Positions 46,343-55,628 of a DNA stretch of 64,000 nucleotides are shown in pieces. Position 1 is the first letter of the stretch. Each line of letters begins with the position of its first letter. The stretch comes from an uncultured Pseudoruegeria sp. (lineage in GTDB: Bacteria; Pseudomonadota; Alphaproteobacteria; Rhodobacterales; Rhodobacteraceae), in the NCBI GenBank assembly GCA_947498155.1, contig CANMJD010000002.1, forward strand, positions 124,001-188,000, written 5' to 3'. The notes under the pieces are model-generated. The model did not search any database and had not been told where the DNA came from. It worked only from the letters and a program-made list of their open reading frames with translations. A program made the translations under genes and the position numbers.

Positions 46343-47389
46343 TCAGTCTGGCTTACTATTGGGCACAGCCAGTTCGCCAAGCGATATTTCTGGCTTCAGG
46401 ATGTGCAGTTTTTCCATTTCGGCAGCAGAGTGCTCCAAAGTCTCAAGGATCATCCGAGCGGCTTGCTCGCCAATCTGTTTGCGCGCTGTCCGCGAGGTTG
46501 CAATCTTGCCGGGAAACCCTTCGATGAGACCCAGACCGTTAAATCCAGCCAGTGCGACATCACCGGGGACATTGATACCTGCGGAAATGCAATGACACAG
46601 ACCGCCAAACGCAAGGTCATCGTTGGAGAAGTAGATGCAATCAAGATCGGGCTGGCGTTTCAGAAGATCGGCAGTCAAACGGCGGCCGCAATCAACAGCA
46701 GAAAGCGTCGTGACATCGACCGAAAAATCCGATCCATCCGTTATGTCAGCAAAGGCGAGCCCATGGTCGCGCAATGCGCTTTGGAAACCTTGTTTGCGTT
46801 TCGCGGCCCTAAGGTCTTTGTCGAGGTTGCGCCCCACATACCCAAAGCGCCGTAATCCCGTTTCATACAGCGCGGTGGCAATGTCATGGCCCGCCTCACT
46901 ATGTGAAAACCCAACGCAGGCGTCGACAGGATGGCCGTCGATATCCATGATTTGGACAACCGGAACCCCGGCGTCTTTTAGCAGCTGGCGGGTTTCGGGC
47001 GGTTGGTCGAGCCCGGTCACGATCAATCCGGTAGGGCGCCATGACAGCATGTTCCGCAGGGTTTCGTATTCTGTTTCGGGGTCATAACCGGTGACCCCGA
47101 AAACCGGCTGTAGCAAGGTGCCCTTCAGCGCATCGGTTACCCCGGACATGACCTGCGGAAAAACGATGTTTGACAGGCTGGGCACCACAACGCCGATCAG
47201 GTCGGTGTGCTTACTCGAGAGGGAGGATGCGAACTGATTCCCGTAGTAGCCTATCTTGCGTGCGGCCTGTTTGACCCGTTCAATATTGGCCTTCGAGACG
47301 TCTTTATCGCCACGAAGCGCGCGTGACGCTGTCATTTTACTGACGCCGGCAGCTGCTGCGACGTCAGCTAAAGTTTTTCTGCTTTTCAT
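46343..47389 (-). CDS. LacI-family regulator of the sugar-acid operon
   Basis: 348 residues. Helix-turn-helix and hinge at the N-terminus: KTLADVAAAAGVSKMTASRA, KDVSKANIERVKQAARKIGY. Effector domain with LIGVVVPSLSNIVFPQVMSG and VALAGFNGLGLIEGFPGKIA, like the GntR subgroup of LacI regulators. The start at 47389 is chosen because the helix-turn-helix begins there; the longer frame to 47482 is not coding. It is divergent from the TRAP operon, with three operator-like sites between. Confidence 0.93.
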   Translation of the reverse strand: MKSRKTLADVAAAAGVSKMTASRALRGDKDVSKANIERVKQAARKIGYYGNQFASSLSSKHTDLIGVVVPSLSNIVFPQVMSGVTDALKGTLLQPVFGVTGYDPETEYETLRNMLSWRPTGLIVTGLDQPPETRQLLKDAGVPVVQIMDIDGHPVDACVGFSHSEAGHDIATALYETGLRRFGYVGRNLDKDLRAAKRKQGFQSALRDHGLAFADITDGSDFSVDVTTLSAVDCGRRLTADLLKRQPDLDCIYFSNDDLAFGGLCHCISAGINVPGDVALAGFNGLGLIEGFPGKIATSRTARKQIGEQAARMILETLEHSAAEMEKLHILKPEISLGELAVPNSKPD

Positions 47390-47513
47390 AGACTTGCTTC
47401 CATTCTGTCTATCGCGACGCGGCCTTTTGCCAGAAAGGCCCAAGCCTCTATTCACGCATCGGCCTCCTAAAGTCGACGCCAAAGTGTTGACAGCTTAGGG
47501 CAAATAGGGCAGT

Positions 47514-47549
47514 GGTATCAATACCGGTATCGATACCGGTTCCGATACC
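47514..47549. promoter_or_regulatory. three contiguous 12-bp LacI-type operators
   Basis: GGTATCAATACC (47514-47525), GGTATCGATACC (47526-47537) and GGTTCCGATACC (47538-47549) directly abut. The central one extends to a perfect 18-bp palindrome ACCGGTATCGATACCGGT (47523-47540). This is the form of LacI/GntR-family operators. A TTGACA sequence lies upstream at 47487. Confidence 0.75.
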
Positions 47550-47627
47550 AGTCACAAGGATCGTGATTCTGGAGGAGGACAGGAACAACTGCAAAACCAG
47601 CGCAAACGCAGCGCTGTGGGAGGAAAC

Positions 47628-48662
47628 ATGACAAACGACACTTTGAAATCCATCGCCCTAAGTGGCATCGTCGCGGTAGCAACGCTTTCCGCGAGCACGG
47701 CGTTGGCTCAAGATTACCAATGGACGTTTCAAACTTCGGCACAGGCCGGGGACAACTTTTTCCCGATTGAGGAAGCTTGGGCTGACCGGGTCAATGAATT
47801 GTCCGACGGTCGCATTGAAATCACTGTTGTACCGGTTGGTACCGTGGTGGCGCATAATGAAACGCTTGACGCGGTAGGCGCAGGCATTCTGCAAGGCCAT
47901 ATCACTGACCCTTCCTACTTTTCTGGCAAAGATCCGGCATTCGCGATGTTGGGAAACCTTGTCGGGGCATGGTCCGCGCCTGAGCAAATGTTCGATTACA
48001 TGGAGACCGGCGGCGGAAAAGAGCTTTTTAATGAGCTTGTAAACCCCTACGGCCTGCAATTCCTTGGCGCATCCGCAACCGGTGTCGAAGCCTTCTTGTC
48101 GACCGTTCCGATCTACGGGGTTGATGATCTCGAAGGCATCAAGATGCGCGCGCCAGAAGGCATGGTGCAGGAAGTCTTCGCTGCAGCGGGCGCGTCACCC
48201 GTGAATTTGCCCGGCTCCGAGGTTTACACCTCGTTGGAGAAAGGCGTCATCGACGCAGCGGATTACACTGTGTTCTCAACCAACCATGCGCAGGGCATGC
48301 ACGAGTTTGCAAAATATCCGCTTTATCCCGGCTTTCATTCGATGCCTGTGATTGAAGTGTCGGTCAACAAGGACCTTTATGATGGCTTGCCCGAAGACCT
48401 GCAGGTCATTCTGAACGAGTCAGTCTCTGTGTTTGCGCGTGACATGGTCAGCCAGTTGGAGGCGCAAAACGAGGTCGCCGTAGCAGAAGCAGAAGCCGAC
48501 CCTGAGATTACTGTTATCAACTGGTCTGATGAAGAACGTGCGCGGTTCCGTGGCATCGCAAAGTCGCAGTGGGCCAATTGGTCAGAGCGTTCCGAGATGG
48601 CTGGCAAAGCCTACGAGAGCGTCACGGCATACCTGACAGAGGCCGGCCTTCTGGTCGAGTAA
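47628..48662 (+). CDS. TRAP transporter substrate-binding protein (DctP family)
   Basis: 344-residue periplasmic binding protein of a tripartite (sodium-driven) importer. Signal peptide at 1-28 (LKSIALSGIVAVATLSASTA). Binding-domain marks: FFPIEEAWADRVNELSDGRI, DDLEGIKMRAPEGMVQEVFA (the conserved Arg that holds the carboxylate) and SLEKGVIDAADYT. Start at 47628 with GGGAGGAAAC. First gene of the operon; the substrate is a carboxylate sugar acid by context. Confidence 0.93.
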   Translation: MTNDTLKSIALSGIVAVATLSASTALAQDYQWTFQTSAQAGDNFFPIEEAWADRVNELSDGRIEITVVPVGTVVAHNETLDAVGAGILQGHITDPSYFSGKDPAFAMLGNLVGAWSAPEQMFDYMETGGGKELFNELVNPYGLQFLGASATGVEAFLSTVPIYGVDDLEGIKMRAPEGMVQEVFAAAGASPVNLPGSEVYTSLEKGVIDAADYTVFSTNHAQGMHEFAKYPLYPGFHSMPVIEVSVNKDLYDGLPEDLQVILNESVSVFARDMVSQLEAQNEVAVAEAEADPEITVINWSDEERARFRGIAKSQWANWSERSEMAGKAYESVTAYLTEAGLLVE

Positions 48663-48743
48663 CACTCAGCATTTGCAGTGCAGCGAAGGGACCGGTTCTG
48701 GCCCCTTCGCCCCAATTTATTGCTCACGTTCCGGGAGGGGACC

Positions 48744-50759
48744 ATGGCACAACATGAACCGGCGATGACCGAAGCCGAAGTCGACGCGCAACTTGAAGCG
48801 CTCAAAAAGGTCCATGAAGAAGACAGTGCAGGGCCCCAGAACGCTCTGGATCGCGGCATTGTCACTGTGGGGACAGCCTTTAGTTTTCTTTTTGCAATTG
48901 CGACATTGATTTCACTGTATGAGATCGTCGCGCGCTATTTCTTTAATGCTCCTACGATTTGGGCCCATGAAACAGTTATTGCGCTGATCGCGGCGTGCTA
49001 TTTGTACGGTGGGATGCAGTGTCTGGCGGCAGACAAACATATCCGTATCGGGTTGATCTATTTCGGCACAAGTGGCGGCACACGCAGGCTGCTGGACGTT
49101 GTGAACGGTCTGCTTGCCCTGTTTTTTGCAGTTGCAATTGCCTATGCGGCCTACACGATGGTCGAAAAATCGTGGTGGACGCCACAAGGCGACCTCCGTC
49201 TTGAACGCTCTGGTTCTGCGTGGAATCCGATTACGCCTGCCATCATCAAAATGATGCTTCTGATTACGGCCATTGTGTTGGCGGTCCAGTCTGTTGGTCA
49301 CATCTTGACCGCATGGAAAGGCACTGGCTATCGCCAAAGCGCTGGCGAGCCGCCAAGCAAATGGGCCACCATTGGCATCGGAGCCGTTTTTGCGATCCTC
49401 GCAGCCGGCGGTTACCTGTTGTTCTCTGAGGGTCGAGATCTTGGCATTCAGACCGGTTCTCTGCTGCTTGTCGGGTCGATCATGGTGTTGATCTTAACCG
49501 GTATCCCGCTGGCCTTTGTCACCGGATTGATTGCGATCCTCTTTACAATAGCTTGGTTCGGAACGTCGGGCGTGCCCCTTGTGTCAAGCCGGATTTATTC
49601 CTTTGTCAATGAATATGTCCTTGTTGCTATTCCCATGTTTGTTCTGATGGCATCACTGCTGGACCGTTCGGGTATGGCGAGGGACCTTTACGATGCGATG
49701 CGTCTTGTTGCTGGTCGCATCAAAGGCGGCGTAGCGGTGCAAACATTGGTTGCAGCGGTTTTCCTTGCGTCGATCTCTGGCATCATTGGTGGCGAAATCG
49801 TTCTTCTGGGTCTGATTGCGCTGCCGCAAATGCTGCGGCTTGGCTACAACCGCGCGTTGGCCATTGGGACGGTTTGTGCGGGTGGCTCGCTTGGCACGAT
49901 GATCCCACCGTCGATTGTTCTGATCGTCTATGGGCTGACCGCCAGCGTTTCCATCGGTGATCTTTTCCTTGCCACCGTGACACCGGGCCTGATGCTGGCG
50001 TCCTTCTACATCATCTACATTCTGATCCGGTGCTACGCGAACCCCGAAATGGGCCCGCCGATTTCAGATGAAGAACTGGACATCCCAATGTCCGAGAAGC
50101 TGCGCAAGATGCGCGGCGTGATCCTTCCGGTCGGCGTTGCGGTGACTGTGTTGGGGTCGATCTACGGCGGCATTGCCTCTGTAACCGAAGCTGCGGCCAT
50201 GGGTGTCGTTGGCGTCTTTCTTTCGGCAGCTGTTCGAGGCGAAGTGACATGGGCATTGATCCGCGACAGCCTGAAACAGACGCTTGAGACCTGTGGCATG
50301 ATCATCTGGATCGGCCTTGGTGCGGCGGCTTTGGTGGGCGTCTATAACCTGATGGGTGGCAACCGCTTTATCGAAAGCACGATCCTCGATAGTGGAGCGT
50401 CACCGATTGTCATCGTGCTGATCATGATGGGTATCCTCGTGGTGTTGGGCCTGTTTATGGATTGGATCGGCATTGCTTTGCTGACCATGCCAATCTTCGT
50501 GCCGATCATTGTCAAACTTGGAATGGACCCGGTTTGGTTTGGCATTCTCTTCGCGATGAACATGCAGGTCAGCTATCTATCTCCACCCTTTGGTCCTGCA
50601 GCCTTCTATTTGAAATCTGTCGCGCCGAAGGACATGAGCCTGTCAGAGATCTTCCGTGCATTGCTTCCGTTCATTGCAATCCAGGTTGTGGCGCTTTCTA
50701 TCGTGCTGTTCTTCCCTGACGTTGCTCTGTGGCTGCCGAACTGGCTGAAGGGAAATTGA
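48744..50759 (+). CDS. fused TRAP transporter permease (DctQ-DctM)
   Basis: 671 residues, one polypeptide for both membrane subunits. The first ~190 residues are the small DctQ part with four helices (LYEIVARYFFNAPTIWAHET; IRIGLIYF). The rest is the DctM part with about twelve helices (FVTGLIAILFTIAWFG; VPLVSSRIYSFVNEYVLVAI split; GGEIVLLGLIALPQMLRLGY; MIPPSIVLIVYGLTASVSIG). Start at 48744, where GGGAGGGGACC provides the RBS. Confidence 0.94.
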   Translation: MAQHEPAMTEAEVDAQLEALKKVHEEDSAGPQNALDRGIVTVGTAFSFLFAIATLISLYEIVARYFFNAPTIWAHETVIALIAACYLYGGMQCLAADKHIRIGLIYFGTSGGTRRLLDVVNGLLALFFAVAIAYAAYTMVEKSWWTPQGDLRLERSGSAWNPITPAIIKMMLLITAIVLAVQSVGHILTAWKGTGYRQSAGEPPSKWATIGIGAVFAILAAGGYLLFSEGRDLGIQTGSLLLVGSIMVLILTGIPLAFVTGLIAILFTIAWFGTSGVPLVSSRIYSFVNEYVLVAIPMFVLMASLLDRSGMARDLYDAMRLVAGRIKGGVAVQTLVAAVFLASISGIIGGEIVLLGLIALPQMLRLGYNRALAIGTVCAGGSLGTMIPPSIVLIVYGLTASVSIGDLFLATVTPGLMLASFYIIYILIRCYANPEMGPPISDEELDIPMSEKLRKMRGVILPVGVAVTVLGSIYGGIASVTEAAAMGVVGVFLSAAVRGEVTWALIRDSLKQTLETCGMIIWIGLGAAALVGVYNLMGGNRFIESTILDSGASPIVIVLIMMGILVVLGLFMDWIGIALLTMPIFVPIIVKLGMDPVWFGILFAMNMQVSYLSPPFGPAAFYLKSVAPKDMSLSEIFRALLPFIAIQVVALSIVLFFPDVALWLPNWLKGN

Positions 50760-50760
50760 G

Positions 50761-51678
50761 ATGATCATGGATAAGAAAGACGCTCAAAATGTCGCCGTCA
50801 TCGGGCTTGGCTCGATGGGGCACGGTATCGCAGCTTCGGCGCTAAGGGGTGGTCAAAACGTTTGGGGTGTGGATATCAACCCGGACCAGATCGCCAAGTT
50901 CAAAGCGGAGGGGGGGCAAGCGAGCCCCCTGTCCGAGGCCGCCGGAACGCTTAATGCCATAGCGGTGGTTGTCCTGAACGCGGCCCAAACCGAAAGCGTT
51001 TTGTTCGGAGAAGACGGTATCGTTGCGAAACTGAAACCCGGCGCGGTTGTGCTGGCTTGCGCGACCGTCCCTCCGGCCTTTGCCAAAGAGATGGCGGCAC
51101 GCTGCAACGAGTTCGGCGTACACTACCTTGATGCACCGATTTCTGGTGGATCGCTCAAGGCAGCAAACGGGCAATTGTCGATAATGGCATCGGGCACGCC
51201 TGACGCCTTCGCAACGGCACGGCCTCTTTTGGACAGTATCGCTGAGACGGTGTTCGAACTTGGTGATGAGGCTGGGGCGGGCAGCGCGATGAAAGCGGTC
51301 AACCAGCTGCTCGCCGGGGTCCACATCGCTACCATGGCAGAGGCCCTGACCTTTGGCATGACGCAAGGCGTGACACCTGACAAATTTGTCGAGGTTATCA
51401 GCAATTGCGCTGGCACGAGCTGGATGCTGGAGAACCGCGCGCCTCATATCGTGGCGGGCGACTACGCGCCGCACAGCGCGGTCAACATCTGGCCAAAGGA
51501 TCTGGGCATCGTGCTGGACGTGGCAAAATCGGCGCAGTTCAGCGCACCGATCACCGCCGCCGCACTTCAGCAATTTGTGGCAGCCGCAGGCATGGGCCAT
51601 GGGCAAGAAGACGACGCCGCCGTCGCCAAGGTCTATGCCCGCAACGCAGGTCTGACATTACCGGGTGAAGAAACATGA
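50761..51678 (+). CDS. ltnD: NAD-dependent sugar-acid dehydrogenase (LtnD-like, HIBADH family)
   Basis: 305 residues of the 3-hydroxyisobutyrate dehydrogenase family. Rossmann motif VAVIGLGSMGHGIAASALRG, substrate loop HYLDAPISGGSLKAANGQLS, and catalytic Lys in GSAMKAVNQLLAG. In four-carbon acid sugar pathways LtnD oxidises L-threonate at C2. It follows the transporter by one base and overlaps the kinase gene by four bases. The gene symbol rests on the neighbour otnK; specificity is inferred. Confidence 0.8.
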   Translation: MIMDKKDAQNVAVIGLGSMGHGIAASALRGGQNVWGVDINPDQIAKFKAEGGQASPLSEAAGTLNAIAVVVLNAAQTESVLFGEDGIVAKLKPGAVVLACATVPPAFAKEMAARCNEFGVHYLDAPISGGSLKAANGQLSIMASGTPDAFATARPLLDSIAETVFELGDEAGAGSAMKAVNQLLAGVHIATMAEALTFGMTQGVTPDKFVEVISNCAGTSWMLENRAPHIVAGDYAPHSAVNIWPKDLGIVLDVAKSAQFSAPITAAALQQFVAAAGMGHGQEDDAAVAKVYARNAGLTLPGEET

Positions 51679-52946
51679 CCACCGTCCTTGGCTGTATCGC
51701 CGATGATTTCACCGGCGCGACTGATCTTGCGGGCTTGCTCGCAAGAAGTGGCGTACGCGTTTCCCTGCGCATCGGCGTGCCCGACAGCCCGCCTGTTAAC
51801 ACGGCCGCCTTCGAAGTCATTGCACTGAAGTGTCGTACTGCACCTGTTGATGAAGCGATCGCCGAAACCCGCGCCGCGTTAAAGTGGTTGCAGGCAGCAG
51901 GGGCGCAAAGGTTTTTCTGGAAATACTGTTCTACCTTCGACTCGACAGCGGAAGGCAATATCGGCCCCGTCGCCGAAGCGCTGATGGCCGACCTTGGTAC
52001 TGGCCAGACGATCTACTGTCCGGCTTTCCCCGAAAACGGGCGCGCCATCTTTATGGGCAATCTGTTTGTTGGACAGCAGCCTTTGGCGGAAAGCCCGATG
52101 AAGGATCACCCTCTAACACCGATGCGCGACAGCAACCTGATGCGTCTTCTTGAACCGCAGGTCACGCGCCCTGTGGGCCTGGCGGACAGGTTGACCGTGG
52201 CGCAGGGGCCCCATGTCCTGCGAGATGCACTTGAGCAGATGAAAGCCAAAGGCGTCGCCCATGTGGTCGTCGATGCAGTTGCCAATGCTGACCTTGAGGT
52301 TATCGCCGAAGCCTGCCGTGACATGCCGCTTATGACGGGCGGGAGCGCCGTCGCGATGCCGCTTCCCGCGCTGTATTTGGCGGATGGCACCCTATCGGCA
52401 GATGCCCCGAAGGCGCAGGCACCGCAGCTGGGCGCGGGCACCATTGTCCTGTCGGGCAGCTGTTCGGCGATGACGAACAAACAGGTGGCGGATTACACTC
52501 GCCGCGGTGTGCCGGCCTTCCTGCTGGACCCGCTGGCCCTGGCCGAGAACGGCCCGCAAAAGGTGCTCGAGTGGTTGTCCAAACAAGATCTCGACAAAGC
52601 CCCGATCATCTATGCCACTGCCGACCCGCAAAGCGTTCGCGCAGCACAGGAAAAACTGGGCGTGGCAGGTGCCGGAGAGATTGTGGAGGCCACTTTATCA
52701 ACCTGTGCCGTCGCTGCGCGCGGCATGGGCGCGCGACGCGTGATCGTCGCAGGCGGCGAAACATCGGGGGCTGTAACCAAAGCGCTTGGTGTGACCCAAC
52801 TTGATATTGGCACAGAAATTGCACTGGGCGTCCCGTGGACCTATTGCCAGTCGGGCGGGCATCAGATTGCCCTGACTCTCAAGTCTGGCAATTTCGGGAC
52901 AGAAACCTTCTTTACCGACGCCCAAGAAAAGCTGGACGCAGTATGA
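51675..52946 (+). CDS. otnK: 3-oxo-tetronate kinase (four-carbon acid sugar kinase, DUF1537)
   Basis: 423 residues, family Nterm/Cterm DUF1537. N-terminus LGCIADDFTGATDLAGLLAR is diagnostic; middle IYCPAFPENGRAIFMGNLFV; C-terminal part TIVLSGSCSAMTNKQVADYT and VAGGETSGAVTKALGV binds ATP. Phosphorylates 2-/3-dehydro-tetronates before the aldolase-type decarboxylation. The stop overlaps the start of the otnC remnant (ATGA). Confidence 0.9.
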   Translation: MTTVLGCIADDFTGATDLAGLLARSGVRVSLRIGVPDSPPVNTAAFEVIALKCRTAPVDEAIAETRAALKWLQAAGAQRFFWKYCSTFDSTAEGNIGPVAEALMADLGTGQTIYCPAFPENGRAIFMGNLFVGQQPLAESPMKDHPLTPMRDSNLMRLLEPQVTRPVGLADRLTVAQGPHVLRDALEQMKAKGVAHVVVDAVANADLEVIAEACRDMPLMTGGSAVAMPLPALYLADGTLSADAPKAQAPQLGAGTIVLSGSCSAMTNKQVADYTRRGVPAFLLDPLALAENGPQKVLEWLSKQDLDKAPIIYATADPQSVRAAQEKLGVAGAGEIVEATLSTCAVAARGMGARRVIVAGGETSGAVTKALGVTQLDIGTEIALGVPWTYCQSGGHQIALTLKSGNFGTETFFTDAQEKLDAV

Positions 52947-53210
52947 AAGACGAAGCTAAACCGCGCGCGCAATTCTGCTTGCTGGCCAAGTCGATGTTTG
53001 ATTGCGGCCTAACCGGTGGCAGCACCGGCCACACCTCTGCCCGGACAGATTATGGCGGACTTTTGGTCTCTTCCACCGGATCACGGCGAGGTCAACAACG
53101 CCCACATCTTCAGCACCATCGCGCGGCCGGGATATGACGCGCCCCTAGGGGCCGAAGACAAGCTTGGCGGTGACACGGATGCGACGCTGAGCTGGATGAA
53201 CCACTCCTGA
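52943..53210 (+). pseudogene. otnC-otnI deletion scar
   Basis: The gene begins as otnC (class II aldolase-like, 3-oxo-tetronate 4-phosphate decarboxylase): FCLLAKSMFDCGLTGGSTGH, then TDYGGLLVSSTGS. At about 53075 it switches, in another frame, to the end of an otnI/hydroxypyruvate-isomerase-like gene: PPDHGEVNNAHIFSTI, then GAEDKLGGDTDATLSWM. The frame from the first start stops at 53137. One deletion thus removed most of both genes. The pathway lacks these steps here unless copies exist elsewhere. Confidence 0.8.
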
Positions 53211-53254
53211 CAATTGGGCGCCTCTGTCGCCCCTTCAAAGAAAAGGCTTATGCC

Positions 53255-54262
53255 ATGAACGTTGATCAGATCACCTTTCGCGAATTTCTGTTGTCCCAGC
53301 GAAGTCAGCACAAACTGGACAAGGATCTGATCTTCCTTATGGAAGACATTGCGACCTCTTGTCGGATCATCTCTCACCAAATTCGCGGCGGGGCGTTCGC
53401 TGGCAGGCTGGGCGCCACGAAGTCGACCAATGTTCAGGGGGAGACGCAAAAGCAGCTCGATGTGATCGCCAACGATGTCTTTGTGCGACACTGTTCGAAT
53501 TGCGGGCGCGTTGCTGCGCTGGTTTCGGAAGAGGTCGACGAGGTCTATTGGCTGAAAGACAAGCCTGAAGCCGGGGATTACCTCGTCTATTTCGACCCGC
53601 TTGATGGGTCTTCAAACCTTGACGTGAACCTTTCCGTCGGATCCATCTTCTCGATCTCGCAACTGCCAACAGCTATTGATGCCACCGATGATCGGTCCGT
53701 GCTGCGCGCGGGCGCTGAGCAGATCAGTGCCGGTTATTCGGTCTATGGCCCTTCGACGGCTCTCGTCATCACGACCGGCAATGGCGTGCATGGTTTTACG
53801 CATCAACAGGGCACCGGTGAATTCCGCTTGACCTTCCCCGATATGACGATCCCTGAGGCCACGGGCGAATTTGCAATCAACGCCTCTCGTTACTCACTCT
53901 GGGATCAACCGGTGAAGCGCTATTTTGACGAATGCATCCGAGGCACAGACGGCCCACGTGAAAAGGCCTTCAACATGCGCTGGACCGCTTCGATGGTGGC
54001 TGAAGTGCACCGGATCCTGATCCGCGGGGGCGTGTTCCTCTATCCACGTGACGCAGGCAATAATGCTGACGGTGGCAAGCTACGCCTGATGTACGAGGCC
54101 AACCCGATGGCAATGGTTGTCGAACAGGCCGGTGGTTCTGCGTCTACAGGAACCGAACGCATTCTGGACGTGCAACCCAACGCACATCATCAACGTGTTC
54201 CCGTGATCCTTGGCTCGAAAGAAGAAGTAGCCGTTCTCGAGCGATATCACCGCGAGCGTTGA
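53255..54262 (+). CDS. fbp: fructose-1,6-bisphosphatase, class I
   Basis: Hydrolyses fructose-1,6-bisphosphate to fructose-6-phosphate in gluconeogenesis or the Calvin cycle. 335 residues. Metal-binding [20 protein letters not shown] and C-terminal [22 protein letters not shown] with substrate Lys and Glu. Same strand and 44 bases behind the scar, so probably still in the sugar-acid operon, where it would send triose phosphate to hexose. Confidence 0.95.
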   Translation: MNVDQITFREFLLSQRSQHKLDKDLIFLMEDIATSCRIISHQIRGGAFAGRLGATKSTNVQGETQKQLDVIANDVFVRHCSNCGRVAALVSEEVDEVYWLKDKPEAGDYLVYFDPLDGSSNLDVNLSVGSIFSISQLPTAIDATDDRSVLRAGAEQISAGYSVYGPSTALVITTGNGVHGFTHQQGTGEFRLTFPDMTIPEATGEFAINASRYSLWDQPVKRYFDECIRGTDGPREKAFNMRWTASMVAEVHRILIRGGVFLYPRDAGNNADGGKLRLMYEANPMAMVVEQAGGSASTGTERILDVQPNAHHQRVPVILGSKEEVAVLERYHRER

Positions 54263-54327
54263 CAACAGCCCCCCGAGCTACTTTCTGCAATTATTTTGGT
54301 GCGTCGCGCCGCAATGGAGCTTTTAAA

Positions 54328-55395
54328 ATGCCTCTGATTTCCCTTCGCCAACTTCTTGATCACGCCGCCGAGCACGACTACGGCCTCCCGGCATTTAACG
54401 TCAATAATATGGAACAGATGCTGGCCATAATGAAAGCGGCCGACAAAGCGAACAGCCCGGTCATTATGCAGGCCAGCCGTGGGGCGCGGGCATTCGCCAA
54501 TGACATCGTTCTCGCACACCTAATTCGTGCCGCGATTGAGATGTATCCGCATTTGCCGGTCTGCATGCACCAAGACCATGGAAATTCTCCGCAAACCTGC
54601 CTTTCGGCACTTGTGAACGGCTTTTCCTCGGTCATGATGGACGGGTCCTTGACCGAGGATGGCTCCACACCATCGGACTTCGAATACAATGTGAACGTGA
54701 CAGCAAAGGTCAGCGAATTGGCCCACCTTATCGGTGCTTCGGTAGAGGGTGAGATCGGGCATCTCGGTTCTTTGGAAACGGGCAAGGGTGAGGCGGAAGA
54801 CGGTCATGGGTTCGAAGGGGAATTGAGTCGGGACCAGCTCGTGACGGATGCAGATGAAGCTGCAGAATTTGTTCGGCGGACCGAGGTCGACGCCCTCGCC
54901 GTCGCCATTGGAACCAGCCACGGAGCCTACAAGTTCACCCGCAAACCGGATGGCGACATCCTCGCCATGGACGCACTCAAGAAGATTCACGCCAAACTGC
55001 CGGACACACATCTAGTGATGCACGGCTCCTCCTCTGTTCCGCAAGAACTGCAGGACATCATAAACGAACATGGCGGTGAAATCGCCCCAACCTGGGGCGT
55101 GCCCTTGGAAGAGATTGAGCTGGGCATCAAACATGGGGTGCGCAAAGTAAACATCGACACCGACCTGCGCATGGCCCTCACCGGCGCGATCCGTAAGGTG
55201 TTTGCCGAGGACAAAGGGCAATTCGATCCCCGGAAATATCTGGCACCGGGTGTGGACGCCATGTCGGCGGTCTGTTTTGACAGGTTTGAACGGTTTGGCT
55301 GCGCCGGAATGGCGTCAAAAATCTCTTCCATTCCGCTCTCGGATATGGCCCAACGATACCAATCCGGCAGCATGAAGCCGTCTTTAGGCCGCTGA
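54328..55395 (+). CDS. fba: fructose-bisphosphate aldolase, class II (Calvin-cycle type)
   Basis: 355 residues, zinc-dependent. Marks: [40 protein letters not shown] (zinc His); [45 protein letters not shown] (zinc His); [26 protein letters not shown]. Closest in form to CbbA-type enzymes. Start ATG 65 bases after the phosphatase gene. Together the two enzymes turn glyceraldehyde-3-phosphate plus DHAP into fructose-6-phosphate. Confidence 0.95.
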   Translation: MPLISLRQLLDHAAEHDYGLPAFNVNNMEQMLAIMKAADKANSPVIMQASRGARAFANDIVLAHLIRAAIEMYPHLPVCMHQDHGNSPQTCLSALVNGFSSVMMDGSLTEDGSTPSDFEYNVNVTAKVSELAHLIGASVEGEIGHLGSLETGKGEAEDGHGFEGELSRDQLVTDADEAAEFVRRTEVDALAVAIGTSHGAYKFTRKPDGDILAMDALKKIHAKLPDTHLVMHGSSSVPQELQDIINEHGGEIAPTWGVPLEEIELGIKHGVRKVNIDTDLRMALTGAIRKVFAEDKGQFDPRKYLAPGVDAMSAVCFDRFERFGCAGMASKISSIPLSDMAQRYQSGSMKPSLGR

Positions 55396-55628
55396 GGCCT
55401 AACCCTTTGGTTTTGATCTCCGTTGCATGCTAGGGGCGCGTATCCACTACAAGCACGCGACAAGACCATATGGGGCGGCATATTTTTGTATCAGGGTAGG
55501 TTAATCACCTCCTGACTGTTTTACTTGGCACATCATTGGCTTTCTGGTCTTTATGGGGCGCTTTTGCTCCTCGCCAAACCGGCTTCAACAACACCGTAAA
55601 ACCGCCCATATCCTCGGGAGAGACCTCA

